This document shows, one piece after another, positions 1-12,585 of a stretch of DNA of 64,000 nucleotides. Both the position numbers and the translations under genes were made by a program. Within the stretch, counting starts at the first letter, position 1, and every line of letters starts with the position of its first letter. This stretch comes from Apodospora peruviana (taxonomy: Eukaryota > Ascomycota > Sordariomycetes > Sordariales > Lasiosphaeriaceae): the NCBI GenBank assembly GCA_033439685.1, contig JAUEDM010000006.1, forward strand, positions 806,001-870,000, written 5' to 3'. The notes beneath the pieces are model-generated. The model was not told where the DNA came from. It made no database searches and worked only from the letters and a program-made list of their open reading frames with translations.

Positions 1-2975
1 TACAAGTTGAGCCAAGCCATTAAAGCCAGCCATGCCAGGGGTGGGAGAGACACACCACCACCCTAGCTTGTCTACCCCTACCCTTGGCTAGGTACGGAGT
101 ACAGGACAGTCCCAGTACCTAGCTGGCTGGCCTTCTCCAGTTCTGTCTGGATGTCCTCTGCCACCAGCAGAAAGAAGTTAAGAAACACTCGCCGTACATC
201 CCGGCCGGCGGACGATAGGTCCCACCTGGCGTTGGCAGCTCGTTTTGTGGCACGTCGATCTGCCCTGTACATACGAATAGCCACTGCTCACTCACCTCAC
301 CTTTCACTTCTCCCAAACTCCCACATATATCGCGACAAATCCCAATCTTGTCCGGGCCCTTCCGAGCTTCCTTGTTGGTCCTGTCGCCCAATTGATTTCT
401 CGGTCCTCCCAACTGGACTCTTTTCTCCCACTGGACACCGGATTCCGTCCATACATCATCGCCAGAGTAAGCCTGCAGGCTGGATCGTGGGGCTCCTGCA
501 TCTCCAGTCCGTCGCCAAGGAGACAAATCGAGCTCTGCTGCACATCTGTTTGTGGGCTTGGGCTGCTGTTGCTGCCAGAGATACCTTCAGTCTCGACCGC
601 GCGGCTTATTCTTGTAGCAGACTATCCCTTTTCCAAGAGGATACATTCTGGCTCCAGCCAAACAGGGTCGCCACGCAACTCAGGGGCCCGTCCGCGGAAC
701 CCTCTTGATCTCGTCACCTTTCTGTGCATACCAGCAAACCACCGGCAGGAGCGCACGCTCGAGCGCTCTCTCCACCAGACGCACCCCAACCCAGACCCAG
801 AGCCAGACCTCCACGCGACGATAAGAGAGAAATCGACGTTACAGTGCTGTTCCTGGGAAACAGAGCTGCCCGCAGCTAGCAGAGCCTGGCCGCTTCGTGC
901 CGTCGTTCAACCCCATCTTCACCACCACCCTCTTTTCGTCCATCTCCATCTCGCTCCTCCTCCCCGCAACCAAACTCTGCGCCGCGCAGAGAGGACAAGA
1001 CCCTGAGGTATAGTCGCACCCCTTATATAGCCTCACCCAGCGCCACAGGGCCTCTCAATGCCTCCGCGATAGTCCGCAACCCTTGTTAGGATCCATCCGC
1101 TCTACCAGGACCACCACTTATTTGGACAAGTCCAGATCCTCTCGCTGCTGCTATACTTAAAACCACCAAGCACCCCGTACTCCAGGCAGATCTGGGGGCC
1201 GTTCCTGCATTGAGTCGATTTGGTGTTTCTTCAAGACGCTCGACATCAACGTGATAGCATCAACACGACAACACTTCTCGTGTGGTTGTTATCCCCGCCT
1301 CGCCCTTGCATCCACAGGCCCCAGCCTTATATACTGCGCCCACGGCAGAGCCTTGACAACACTTGTCGCGTCCATCCTTGTGGTCTCGGCGGATTTTCCC
1401 TCGACCATAGCCTCCGGAGGAGAAACAACCAGGCAGGCTCTTTGGAAATCCGGCCCATTGCTTGCTATTCCCAGCAACCACCTTCACAACAGCAGGACCT
1501 CCTCGCCTTGTGGTCCACTGCCACCAGGGTTCTGTCCGTTGTTTCCAACTTGTCAGCGAAGCAGACTGTGCACTTGCTTGCCGAGTTCTGGTCCCTTCCT
1601 TGGCCAGATACGAAGCGAGCAAACTAGAAGGACGAGAGAAGAGAGACACAAAGCGCACAGAGCTTTCTGCATGCCATCTTCGCGGACAACAGCACCGACG
1701 AGTAAAACCAACCAGCTTCGAGGTTCTTCCCCCGCCCCCCTGAACACTTAGTTCGGCAGTCGGCCATCTTAGGTAAAGGGCCAGAATCTGCACCTGCAAC
1801 GAACCTGCATCCCAGGCACCGGCACGCCGAGCAGCCCTTTTCTCCTTTGGCGATCCGCATAGGGTGGTCCCTGAGAGTAGCCACACCTCCATCCCCTTCC
1901 ATTATGCTGCCAGTTTCGAAAACTTAAGTCTGCGTCGGCCCTCAACAAGTGGAATTTCGAAACGGCGAGGAACGGCGAACCTGCCGAACTAGCTCCACCT
2001 TACTCACAAGTAGGTACTTCCAAGCTTGCACAACTCTGCCCCATGCATGCAGTATGCCCATCGTCTCTCACCATCTCATCCTGAACTCCATCATCCTTTC
2101 CTTAGTTCCCCGGTCTGGCCTACTGCAGCCCCATTATCATCCCATCTGCGTTCTTCATTTCGATGTGGGCGGCGATTTTAGTGCTCGTGCACCAGCTCCT
2201 GCACCACTTGGTCATTAAGCCACTGAACCTTAAGACCAAGTGTTCCTCCCCTCCCGGCCAACCTCATGCCCAAGATTCATTTTGGCTTCGACCATTGCCA
2301 CATTTCCCCCACAATATTCTTTCCCCACCTGTATTTTTGTTGTTGCCTGCTTGTTGATGTTTTTGGTTTGACTGTCTGCTGTCAGTCAAGACTCATCTCA
2401 TCATCGATAAGGACGAATTCCTCCATCATCACCACGTTCTATTCCTTCATCGCGGCCCCCCCCCCCCCAACCCCTGGCTTACACTTTATTGTGAATCCCG
2501 GACCAGCCCCCTTCCCGCCGTGTTGCCTGTTTGTGTTGTCGATCTTTCAGCAACACCTGCTAAGCCCAGTCTCCAGGTCATCACTCTCTTAGCCCAGCTG
2601 ATCTTTTTTTTTTGCGGCGGAGCACCAGCTCTTTCATACCTTGTATGGGGTTGTCGCGGAAATCTGCATAGTCCGGTCGCATTGAAGAAGATCACGCTCC
2701 GCACCATTCCGAACCAGGGTATCTCCCCAGCTCAAACCATCTTCGCTCACAAAACCCGGCCTGTCTTTCCGAAGCGTGTCGAGCCCGCCTCACGCTATCT
2801 AGGAGACCTGGACACCCCTAATCGCCAGATCCCCACACCTCCCCGGACTTGGGTGTAAAAAGAAGACGTCTTATAAGTCAAGGCGTAGTGCACGACCGAT
2901 CCGAGCAATTCGTCCCGCACCGATCTCCTAAGTAGGGAGAACCAAACTACCAGTCAAAGAAACTCCCCGGGAGAA
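1..2975 (+). other. Pyrimidine-rich gene-free stretch, probable long leader of the C2H2 gene
   Basis: No open frame here looks like a real protein: the ones present are short, overlap on both strands and have biased leader-like composition. The stretch is rich in CT runs and CA/TC repeats, with a run of ten C near 2459-2468 and a T run near 2605. Such C/T-rich sequence is typical of 5' leaders and promoters of filamentous fungal regulatory genes. I infer that much of it is promoter plus 5' UTR of the zinc-finger gene starting at 2976, with several short upstream ATGs. The true transcription start cannot be read from sequence. Confidence 0.4.
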
Positions 2976-4558
2976 ATGGAACTCATGGAACTTGTTGATA
3001 ACGAGCCAACGACTCGCCCTTTCCAGTGCGACTGGCAGTCGTGCGGTAAGGTAAGTTCACTCCAGCATCGCCATACAACCAGATGCCGGTCAGTCTCGAG
3101 ATAACCAGGACCAAGAGTGACTGACTCATGATATCAGAGCTTCAACCGCAAGTCCGACTTGCAAAGACACTACCGGATACATACCAATGAGCGGCCTTAC
3201 TCGTGCAACACGCCGGGATGTGGCAAGAGCTTCATCCAGAGGAGCGCCCTGACTGTACACATCCGCACACATACGGGCGAGAAGCCGCACCAATGCGCAC
3301 ATATCGGATGCGGAAAGCGTTTCTCAGACGTGGGTGTCTCCTTTTCCACTATTCCTGGCGCGACTGTCCTGACTTCAGTATACAGTCTTCGAGTCTGGCT
3401 AGACATCGCCGGATCCACACAGGCAAACGCCCGTACAAGTGTGCCCATGATGGATGCGCGAAGAGGTATGCCAGTTATCCAAAGTCACTCGACTGCTCGA
3501 GTCCCGGGACTAACGGGTCACCGCGCTCCAGTTTCTGCAGGAAGACGACCATGGTGAAGCACCAGAGACGGTCACACCAGCGCGGAATCCACTCGTCCGA
3601 AATTGACGACTCCATGTCCGACAGTGGCAGCGAGGACTCGCCAACAACACCGAAGAGCAGTGCTATGCAATGGGCCCCGCAAAACATGTCGCTCGTGGGA
3701 CACCACGGTCACCATCCTCTCCACCGCGCCGCCTCGTTTGCCGACTTTGGCCAGCATATGAATCCCTACAACTTGCAGCAGCAGTATAGCCACAGGCACA
3801 GCCTGTCTGGTGGTGCGCACGAGTATCACGGCATTCTGAACAACCAGGCGCCGATCCACTCGCATGAGCAAGCTCAGCAGCAGCAGCAGCATCAGGGTGT
3901 CCACATGGTCCAGCGGACAGCGGGCCTTCCGCAACATAATTACTTCGTGACGGAGCAGAATAACCCCGGAGTAGCAACCATGAACACCAACCCGCATCCA
4001 AGTGCTGGAGCCATTCACCCCCAATACCACCAACATATCCCTCGGCAAGGCGTCGAGCGGCTCCCACTTGAGATTCCTTACTCATCCGCCCCCGGCCTAA
4101 CCGGTAGCATTCAGAGCAGCCCCGGCAGCTTCTCCGCCGCGTCGGGGAGGAGTCCGTCGGCCCAGGAGGGTTTTTATACCCATGCCCAACCAGCTCAAGC
4201 AGCAACGTACGCGTTGCACACCGCGAGTCCAGTTGAGCAACAGCAGCCCCAAATGGTTCCTTTTCAGAGTCAAATGACACCCCAAGCTGCGCAGGTAATG
4301 CAGCAGGCACCTCCGCAGCAGGTTCAGCAACAGTCTGCTCAACAACCCACAGCGGAACAATACCAGCACCCACAGCACGTGCAAGCTGCTGAAGAACAGT
4401 CGTGGTATAACGGTGTAGCATATCAGTCACCGGTGGAGGTGACCACCGTCGGTCCAATATCTGCCTACGGCCCAGGCGTTTATGATCCATGGGGGCCAAA
4501 AATCGAGTTCGAGGATACGTCGATGCAACTGCCCAGCGCTCGCATTGAGAATATGTGA
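2976..4558 (+). CDS. C2H2 zinc-finger transcription factor with four tandem fingers
   Basis: Model: join(2976..3050, 3138..3329, 3386..3465, 3532..4558), 457 aa, three short introns, all GT...AG with matching phase. The N-terminus carries four consecutive C2H2 fingers in the first ~120 residues. They begin FQCDWQSCGK, YSCNTPGCGK, HQCAHIGCGK and YKCAHDGCAK, each with four residues between the two cysteines and TFIIIA-like H-x3/4-H ends, joined by TGEKP/TNERP-type linkers. Two introns fall inside fingers, so finger 1 is split after CGK and finger 4 after CAK. The rest is low-complexity Q/H/S/P-rich sequence typical of an activation or repression region, with an acidic serine patch (SMSDSGSEDSP) just after the fingers. 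It should be a nuclear sequence-specific DNA-binding regulator; the target is not predictable. I do not assign an orthologue. The first ATG follows a GAGAA context and reads straight into finger 1. Confidence 0.88.
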
Positions 4559-7500
4559 AGGAGTCAAAATTTTTGCTGCTTCTCTGTTCCGCTCGCTTTT
4601 CGGTGTCCAAAAAGTTCTTTTTCGATTGTTTCGATTCCTTGCAGTTTGCGCCTTTTTGCTGGACCTCTCGAATACCCAACATATCCCCGTCATCATACCG
4701 CCTTTCCAGGCAGCATCTTTCCTAACAAAGAATGCGCTGTGTACAAACAGAGAAATCATCGTTTCGTTTTCGGAAGGGCCATCTGGATAGCCGCCGTTGT
4801 TCAGATGCTGTGTCGTCGAGGTTGCCGTCGAGTGAGATCCAGGAATCCAATTCGCAATTGCGTCCATGCAGAAAAGAGTTTCGATGCGTCACAGCGCAGT
4901 CAACACCACGACTCCCGAATGTATTCTCTCCTGCCTTCCAAGATCTCCGAGCCGATCTGTCGTCACCATCGTCTGCGTCGGATCGGCTACGGACCCAATT
5001 CGTTCTCCTATTCTTATCCATCTTATAATGATACCCATCATGCATATCCTTTCCTTGGTTCTTGCGAGCACCAAAACAGGCAGAGGAGATGGCTTCCTTT
5101 GTTCCTATTATTCTGGTTAACATTAATTATGTCCTCCTTGTTTGGAAGTCGGGTGAAAATGAAGAAACAGAAAGTAACCTGAATCGAAGGGGGCTTTCGA
5201 GGGGGCTTCGGAATATTGATTGAAACACGGTCATGACTCATGAAGATGAACAACACGACATCGTTTCCCTTGCCACGCTTGTGTCTCTCATACAGTATCT
5301 CCTTTACGTCCATTACACATCGTCACCACATCCGCATCGAGAGACTCAGCATACTGGGAAATGGGAAGCATCATTGATACCACAAGCATCAACACACACA
5401 CTGGTGGTGCCGAGGGTACGGAGAAGGGAGCTTTTTGGGGAAACGAGAGCACACGGAAACGGAACAAAAGTACACCGGGGCGGGCGGGACGTTTTGTTTG
5501 GGTTTCGGTGCGTTTTCATACGTTCGCGCTTGCAACAGAGTGACGGTGGGCCCGGGAAGAGAGAACATACAACAGCAACAGGATGGGTCGGTCGGTCGGT
5601 TGATTTACCATTTTGGTTGCGCGAGAGAGGGATGATTGGGTAGGAGACTCGAAAACAAAAATGTGCCCGAAAATTATGAATGTTACGGATTTGAACGGCC
5701 GTGTTAACTATTACAACGGGAAAGGGATAGTATGGATGGAAGGGAGGATCCTAATAAGGTTGGTGATGATGATGATGGGACGGCAAGAAACGGGAAGAGG
5801 AGGGAGAAGAAAAGGAGGCAAGACGAGGAAAAAAAGGAGTTTTTACACACACTTCGGTGGTCTGTCTTGGTTGTTGGTTGGTGGCACACACTCCACACGG
5901 CAATCCATCTCATGCACGAGTGTGGTGAAGAGATTTTTTTTTGGTTTCGCCGTCTCGTGGCACATCATCATCGCGCCTGTGTAACAATATTTCCTTGTAT
6001 CGTTTCGGTTCCTGACCAGGGACTGGTTGGTTGGCGGCCATTTTCTATATCGTCTCTTATCCCCTTTCGTACACAAGGCACAAAGAAAGGGTGGTCGTTT
6101 TGGTGTATTTGGTGGGGGAGTTTTCCTTTCCCTGTTAATATTATGTACTTGTAGCGATTTAGTAGTTAGTCTTTTCCTTCACGCACACGCACGGAGCGAT
6201 GGTTTGAGTCTAGTATTCAATGTCAAAAGTAATTTATTTGAAGTCTCGCTGGTGTCAGAGGAAGTGACTGAATGACTTACAACTTGTAAAGGTGAGAGAG
6301 GATGGAAGGAGGATGCCCAAAGCCAGGGGTTGGCTGTAATCAATATCGCCATTGTGTCGAGTGTTGAGTGTCGAGTTTCAAGATATTCGTTGTTGAGAAT
6401 ATTGAGATGGTGATCCAGAAGGAAACATGGAAGAGAGAGTCTTGTCTGTTGGCGAAGATGTGTCGGGTGTGGATGTGTAAGAATGAATGAATGACAAGGC
6501 AGATTTCGAAAAGAAGGGTTGCCGCTCCTTTGCGCACCAAAAACATCTGCCGTGGTTTTGTCTGATGTGATGTTGCACCGGCGCTAGCCATCTGTGCCTG
6601 TGCCAGTTTGTGTACGGGTGTAAGTGCTTATTCGGAATTGCCGTGCTTCCAGTCTTTCAATTGTTGCGCCAGCGCCGCTCGGCGCCGCAGCCAGCCGCAC
6701 GTCAGCCGGGCCGGACCCCAGACACTGACAGTTATGTGTTGGCAAGCAAGGCAAAAAGCAAGGGGGCGAACGGGCGATTAATCGATGAGAATGTGTGAGC
6801 AAAACAGGATGAATGAATGAATGAGAGGGAAAAAAAACTTGTGAAGATGAATTAGGAAATAATAGCAGGTGGGAAGGATTTCTTCCTATTTCGGCTTCAT
6901 GCATATAGGGACATGAGGCTAGTAGCATGGAGTATGCCTCGGAATCAGATGTGAGCAAACGACTTCTTGGCTTCCATTCTCTCTTTCAGCCGGCTGAAGA
7001 AGAACATAATAAATAAAGAGGGAAAGAAAAAAGGCAGGCAAGGAAAGGGAATAGATATAGAAGATGGGGGTCTGGCAAAACGCCGGCGCTAGTGAAACCG
7101 TCGATGTCGTAAAGTTCAGATGGAATGAAATGTGGGGGAGAAAACACAAACCAAGCGCTACTCTTGATAGGCAGCGGCATAGCAGTGTAAGTGTGTATGA
7201 AAATTACGATCCAAGGGAGAATTGATGAGAGAAAGGGGTGTGTCAGCGGCGGCGGCATAATCGACTTGTTGATTATGCATTTCCAGAGATTCGGCTCAAT
7301 TCGCGGGATATGCAGGTTAGTTTCTGTCGATGCCCGGGTTTTTCCTTCTGGAACATTTCTATCAGATCGATCTGTCTGATGGCCAGGCTGGTTGGTGATG
7401 GGTTGGGTGTAAATCTCGAGGGGGCGTGCCAGTGGGAGGTGATGCCGAGTGTTTGGACGAGGAAGATGGGATGATGGGCTAATGACCATGGGATAAAGAA

Positions 7501-7690
7501 CTTGATTCAGATGAGAACCTAGAAAAGAGGCCAGAGGGTAAAAAGAGAAAAACCTACAAGATGACGCCCAAGGTGCTAGTAGGCTATCTCTTTGACGGTG
7601 TTCGAGAACAATCCGATAACCCCACGCCACCTCTTATAACAGATTTGCTCATGACTGATTGCACGGCTTGTTAGGGCTTTGTTAGAAGAA

Positions 7691-7711
7691 GGGGGGGGGG
7701 GGGGGGGGGGG
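7691..7711 (+). repeat. Homopolymer run of 21 G
   Basis: An uninterrupted run of 21 guanines in a gene-free stretch. Such runs are length-unstable and error-prone in sequencing; the exact length may not be reliable. Confidence 0.9.
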
Positions 7712-8652
7712 TGTTATAAACTGTCCTCGAACACAGCCAAAGAGGGACGACCTGGTCTGAGAATGGACCAAGTCGCTCACTTGCCTCCGCGTGCACCCGG
7801 ACGACTCGCCGGCGGCCTGCCTGGTCGTAAACCACTCGAACCTCTGCCTCACTGCAACCTCCTGTCGAGCCCAGGAGAGCCACTCAGCCAAATCGTAGAG
7901 CAGTTCTTGGCAGACCCCCAATCGATGCATCTTCTGGATGGGTTAGGGTACAAACAGCTTTGGGCACTCGACATCAGCCCAAATCCGCATTCGACCTCTC
8001 AACCCCTCAAATTGACAGTCTATATATAATCCCACCACAACCACAGGTGGCAAACTGTGAAGATTTGACGGTACTAAGTCTAGTCGTTGCTTGATGGAGG
8101 CTCTGATTTAACCGAATTGCACTTACAGTTGTCAGTAAGGGTACTAGCAATGTCGGGTTTCACTTAAAGCATACTACCCTCAAGCTCTCTATGCTGTGTG
8201 CCTGGCAGCCTAAGGGTCGGGTGTCTGCCAACAATTGCTCTCCTTTTCGAGCTACGTGTTTCGCGAGGCCCCCTCCGTGCCTTTCTCGACCGGATTTCTA
8301 GTCCTATGGGGGGTGGTTTTTCGATTGAGACTTGGTTTTCGAACCATCCGAATCGCTGCGCCGCGGCGTGGGTACTGGTTTATAAGAGAGGTGGAAATCC
8401 AGGGAAGGATGAATAACGCCGTTCCCGGACGGCGTTGACTCAGACTGGGGGCCTCCCCTCATAAATGGAGTTTAGTGTACGAACGATTGCCATCATTAAT
8501 ACGATGAAAGCCCCCCTTCTCGGAATCTTCAGGTGAACACGTATGACAAGATGCAGGTCATTCTCGATTCGTTCAAGAAGCTTCCGGCGGTGGCCGTGCC
8601 GAGTTGATGGGACGGACTGCAGTCATCAATCAGACTGGTTGTGCAGGCGCCT

Positions 8653-8680
8653 AGCACATGCCAGCACATGCCAGCACATG
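8653..8680 (+). repeat. Short tandem repeat, unit CCAGCACATG
   Basis: About 2.8 copies of a perfect 10-base unit CCAGCACATG, ending at AGCACATGC. It lies in intergenic DNA with no adjacent gene start. Confidence 0.85.
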
Positions 8681-9434
8681 CTAACGAGGACTGACAACCT
8701 TTAAGTCTATTGCTGGCGGCGTCTGATTGGGCTGGCAAAAGTTGGGGACGAAATGTTAAAGCACAATCTAGCGCTGACGTGACGTCGTCACCTTTACTCG
8801 TCGGGTATACCTGTTTGCCCTGCGCAAAAATCACTTTCTCTCAAGTGATGGGACTGATTGACTTCCAGGTTGCCGAAGGGTAAAGGTCCCAAGCGACCCA
8901 TGCAAGACATGAATCCGCTCGGCAGCTGTGACGCGGCATATTTCACTTGTGAAGAAGCGGCGTACAACTTTTCAACAAAACCACTTAAAATGCTTCAACA
9001 ACGAGGCAAGGTCGTTTCAGTTGCCATGGATGTTTCTATTTTCATCGAGGTGTACGTTCCGTACTCCGCCAGATCTCGTGTGTCATTGAATCTTGGTTCG
9101 GAATGTGGATCCCGAGGGGCAGCCAAGGTGACTAAGGTTGTGCCACAGACGCCCGGGCAGTGCGTGCTACTTGTTCCTTGGGCCGTGCGGCCGGCGGACG
9201 GCGGCGCGCTTCCACCGCCAACCAAAGCCCCGAAATAGGTCCGGGAATGGCTAATAATTGCACGTCCGAACTCCGAACTCCTCTTTACCCGTACCCGCGC
9301 GACATCAGATTACCTATCCAACAAACATCAGACGCATCACAATCAAAGCCGATTTTTCCATTCTTCGACCTGATTACACCGTGCACGAAATCATCCACTC
9401 AATTGCAGGACATCAGACGAAAATCACAAAAATA

Positions 9435-10132
9435 ATGCGATCATCAACCGGCCTCCTCCTTGCCGCGGCGGGGTTAGCCGGACGCGCCCTGGCCCACGGC
9501 GACCATTCCGGCGCCGGCGGTAGCATGGCACACTCGCAGAAGCCGATGGTGGGCGAAAACGCGAGCTGGATGGAGAAACACATGGCCGAAGAGCATCACG
9601 CCGACAACTTCGACGCGGCCTCCTTCTTCGCGCTGCACGACTTCGACGCCGACGGGAGCTGGGAACCGCAGGAGATTTTAAGAACGTACGGCCTGATGGA
9701 CGACTCCAACAATCACGTCACGTCGGAGCGGAGGGAAGAGATCGCCCGCGAGATCATGGGACTGCTAGACTACGACAAGGACGGCGCCGTAACCAAAGAG
9801 GAGTTTGTGCGCTTTATTGACGAAGAGAAGAAAACGTTGCCTGATGTTGGCACGGGGCCGGGGCATCATGGGGATTATGAGTACGAGTATGAGATTCATC
9901 ATTGGGAAAAGTACGTTTAACCCCTTTCTAAAAAAGAAAAGGGGGGCAGTTTTGTTGACAAGACCGAAGGTACCATGACGAAAATACGAAACTCGAGGAC
10001 CTTACGCATCCGGAGGATATTGAGCATTTCAAGAAACATGAGGAGATGGAAGATGAGCAGGACAGGTTAGACCTGCTTAACAAGCAGATGATTGTGGAGG
10101 AGAATATCCCGGCCAAGTTCCGGCGCGACTGA
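9435..10132 (+). CDS. Secreted/ER EF-hand protein, nucleobindin/Ssp120-like
   Basis: Model: join(9435..9910, 9970..10132), 212 aa. A signal peptide covers about residues 1-20 (charged start, Leu/Ala-rich core, GRALA cleavage region). Two EF-hand loops follow: DFDADGSWEPQE (about 69-80) and DYDKDGAVTKEE (about 112-123), both with acidic residues at the calcium positions. The block NFDAASFFALHDFDADG resembles the EF-hand core of nucleobindins and yeast Ssp120, which work with cargo receptors in the early secretory pathway. A C-terminal charged helix (EHFKKHEEMEDEQDRLDLL) is also nucleobindin-like. The 59-bp intron starts GTACGT; reading through it adds only VStop, so splicing is needed for the C-terminus. 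No KDEL-type retention signal is present. The calcium-binding, secretory assignment is good; exact orthology to Ssp120 is inference from motif resemblance. Confidence 0.85.
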
Positions 10133-10441
10133 ACTAAGGGGGGCATGACGCGCCGTTGGGTTGTTGGATATATGACCATTTGGCTAGGTTCTGGTCCCTC
10201 GATGCGCCTGTTCGCTACCGCTGTCGGTTTGCCGCGGGTGCTGGGGAGACGTCGGCGCGCTGACGAGGGAATTCGGGTCTCATTGACTGCCTACTCCGGG
10301 AGGCGAGCTTTGCCAGCTGACTTGATGGGAAGTACACACACGATATGAATCTATGTAATAATGAGGGAACGTGTATTATTTTGTTTTTCTTCTCTTGAGT
10401 AATTTACATTTGTACTAGACAGATAGATAGCTTTTTTCCCT
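10133..10441. other. Convergent intergenic region
   Basis: Short tail-to-tail spacer between the EF-hand gene and the minus-strand TRM12-like gene. It contains AT-rich sequence around 10350-10440 consistent with 3' ends. No gene seen. Confidence 0.5.
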
Positions 10442-11998
10442 CTACAATCTTGTAATATACACATCGAAGACGACATGCCAGACGTCTGGCGCAAATGTCT
10501 TGACCATCTCGACGTGTTGGACAGTCACTTTCTTCTTCGTAGTGGCAACCACCCCATAATCACCTTGCTGTTGTTCTGAATGTGCCCAACCATCAAACAA
10601 ATCCTGAATCTCCTGTTTCCGTTTATCGATATCCTTGACACCCACATTCTCATGTAGATGCAACCATCCCGCAGCATCATCAATATTGCTGTTGGTTATA
10701 TTCATAATCTCCCACGCCGAACGCCAGACTTTGCTGCTTGACGGCAAGAACCCGCAGTTTATATGAACCACAACCATCCCCTCGTCTACTCCCATCGATG
10801 ACAATGATTCGACATTTCCTTGCTGTTGCTGTCGATGTCGATGTCGTTGTTGTTGGTACGCAACAAGTTCCCGAATCCTCCCCTTAGCACGACAATTATC
10901 CTCCAAAAACACAATAATCTGCTCCTCCCCACCCTTACCACCAACCAACTCATTCATCGGCTTTGCCAATAACTCATCATCGGTCACAAGCCTAACAGAC
11001 CACTTATTCGCCAGCGCCCCGCGGCGCAAGCCCTCGACGCTCCAAGGATTCAGTTCCCAGCAGAGCACTCTTAGTCCTAACTTGGCGTACGAGAAGACAA
11101 AATACCCGATCCCAGCGTAGAGGTCGATTGCCCAACTATTTCTTCTCTCAATACTTTTGCTGTTGTGCTGAGAATATGATGATAGCAGCCGGGCCTTCTC
11201 CTTGACGTTACCCCGGCTAAACATGGTCCACCGCGGCGCCCACGTCTGCATGATACCGTTCTGTTTCGTCGTCACCCAGAACGCTGCTTCGAAATCGCTT
11301 TTTGTTGGTGTCCTTGAAAGTGCAGGTCCAAAGTCGCCGTGGAGCATATTAAGACCACTAGGGCTGCGGAGGAGGTTCTCTTCCTTTTCCTTTTCTTTTT
11401 CATCACTTTGCTGTCGTTTGATTTCTGCAGTAATGGCGTTGTTGCCTGGAGTAGAATCAACATCTTGTTGTGATGGTCCGTTGTCGTCGTCGTCCACATG
11501 GAGAGGAATCCCCTCATTGACAGCCAAATGCGTCAGCGGCGACGGCGACTGAGAAGATAGTTCCTTCAAAATTTCCCGCCATAGCGCCTCCTTCTGCTCA
11601 TGGCTGACTGACTCCAGCAACGAAACCCACAAATGCGCGGTGAAGCTGCCGCTTGGCAGCAGGACCATGGGCTCGTAGACGACCCATCGCTTTGGCGCCT
11701 TCTCGACTAGATGTTTTCTTATGTCGGTATCACCATCCTTGTCCTCGAGTGAAAGTGATGACGGTATTTGTACCGTCTGCAGCCATGACTTGACGGCCAG
11801 AGATATTGGATTTTCTTTTTTCTTTTTGGGTGTCTGGTGCGTTACTTTGCCCGATCGCTGTTTTTGGAGATCGCTCATTGTGTTTTTTGGTGCTGAAAGA
11901 TATTTTAACGGTGTGTACGGAATAAGTACAGATGTAGGTAAATTTTGGACCGTTGGGAGATGTTGGACTTGCTTTAAACACAACTGCCAAAATCTCAT
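10442..11998 (-). CDS. TRM12: tRNA wybutosine-synthesising protein 2 (Trm12/TYW2-type SAM-dependent transferase)
   Basis: Single-exon gene, 518 aa from the first ATG at 11998. A second ATG at 11878 (MSDLQKQRSGK) would give 478 aa, closer to yeast Trm12, and may be the true start. TYW2 enzymes transfer the 3-amino-3-carboxypropyl group of S-adenosylmethionine to the tricyclic base at position 37 of tRNA-Phe during wybutosine synthesis. The diagnostic Rossmann SAM-binding segment reads AIDLYAGIGYFVFSYAKLG, followed by VLCWELNPWSVEGLRRGA, which carries the acidic ribose-binding residue. Upstream VVYEPMVLLPSGSFTAHLW and LNMLHGDFGPALSRTPTK fit the family's N-terminal part. Low-complexity inserts (KEKEKEEN and RHRHRQQQQ) interrupt the domain, as often in fungal orthologues. 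It acts in the cytoplasm. The family call is strong; the start codon is the main uncertainty. Confidence 0.88.
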   Translation of the reverse strand: MRFWQLCLKQVQHLPTVQNLPTSVLIPYTPLKYLSAPKNTMSDLQKQRSGKVTHQTPKKKKENPISLAVKSWLQTVQIPSSLSLEDKDGDTDIRKHLVEKAPKRWVVYEPMVLLPSGSFTAHLWVSLLESVSHEQKEALWREILKELSSQSPSPLTHLAVNEGIPLHVDDDDNGPSQQDVDSTPGNNAITAEIKRQQSDEKEKEKEENLLRSPSGLNMLHGDFGPALSRTPTKSDFEAAFWVTTKQNGIMQTWAPRWTMFSRGNVKEKARLLSSYSQHNSKSIERRNSWAIDLYAGIGYFVFSYAKLGLRVLCWELNPWSVEGLRRGALANKWSVRLVTDDELLAKPMNELVGGKGGEEQIIVFLEDNCRAKGRIRELVAYQQQRHRHRQQQQGNVESLSSMGVDEGMVVVHINCGFLPSSSKVWRSAWEIMNITNSNIDDAAGWLHLHENVGVKDIDKRKQEIQDLFDGWAHSEQQQGDYGVVATTKKKVTVQHVEMVKTFAPDVWHVVFDVYITRL

Positions 11999-12585
11999 TA
12001 CGTGGGGGGTTGTCTATGGCCCCACTTTTTACCTACACGTTTCTCTCTCCTTTCTTCTCATTCATATGTTTCCGAGTTCAGTGATGGATGCATATGGTGG
12101 TTTCATGCGCTATATATGGCTTATTTTGATAGGGAATCAGGGTTTGCTCATTTGAGGAGTCCATCGTGTGTTATTTACGCGCGTGTAGGGAGTGTTGAGT
12201 GCTGAATTTGGTTAAACTGGAAGCCCCTTAAAGCCCATATTAATACGGTATTGTTTGGGTCTCCCTATTGTAGGCGTCTATCTCTATTGTGACATGGCAT
12301 TGGCTATAAATCCCATGTCGTGCCTTCATGTCTTTAGCAACTAAGCTCGCCAACCGCGCCTGTGTCTATTTGGAATCTGTATCTCCGTCACTCGTATCCG
12401 CAATACCAGCAGACTCACACCCACCAACTGATCATAGCTGGACGCTTGGAGAGGGAATTTGGGCGTGTAGTTACTGAAATAGCTGGCGATGCTCTGGCCA
12501 GGTTGCGAAGGACAATAGGGACCACGACCACGACCTAAAAGAAATGAATAACACGTCAAGCCAAAAATCATGCTCACCCAGTTCC
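11999..12585. other. Intergenic region between two minus-strand genes
   Basis: Promoter side of the TRM12-like gene and 3' side of the DUF2470 gene. No open frame with protein-like composition and no recognised site. Confidence 0.45.

Larger units (their letters stand above)
4559..9434. other. Gene-free 4.9 kb stretch
   Basis: Nothing here supports a protein gene. Long open frames on either strand (for example 6986-7630 on the minus strand) are low-complexity, lack family motifs and mirror CT- or GA-rich DNA. The first part is probably the 3' UTR of the zinc-finger gene. The remainder contains simple repeats (GAATGAAT, GGTCGGTCGGT), a 21-base G run and a small CCAGCACATG tandem repeat. A non-coding RNA cannot be excluded. 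Confidence 0.4.

Noticed and set aside
1260..1892. A 210-codon minus-strand frame in the leader region.
   Set aside because: Overlaps other frames on both strands in CT-rich DNA; no protein-like features.
3663..4682. A 339-codon minus-strand frame.
   Set aside because: Antisense to the Q-rich exon of the C2H2 gene; composition mirrors it.
6986..7630. A 214-codon minus-strand frame in the long gene-free region.
   Set aside because: Composition is low complexity and leader-like, with no domain, and the frame starts without context. Treated as non-coding.
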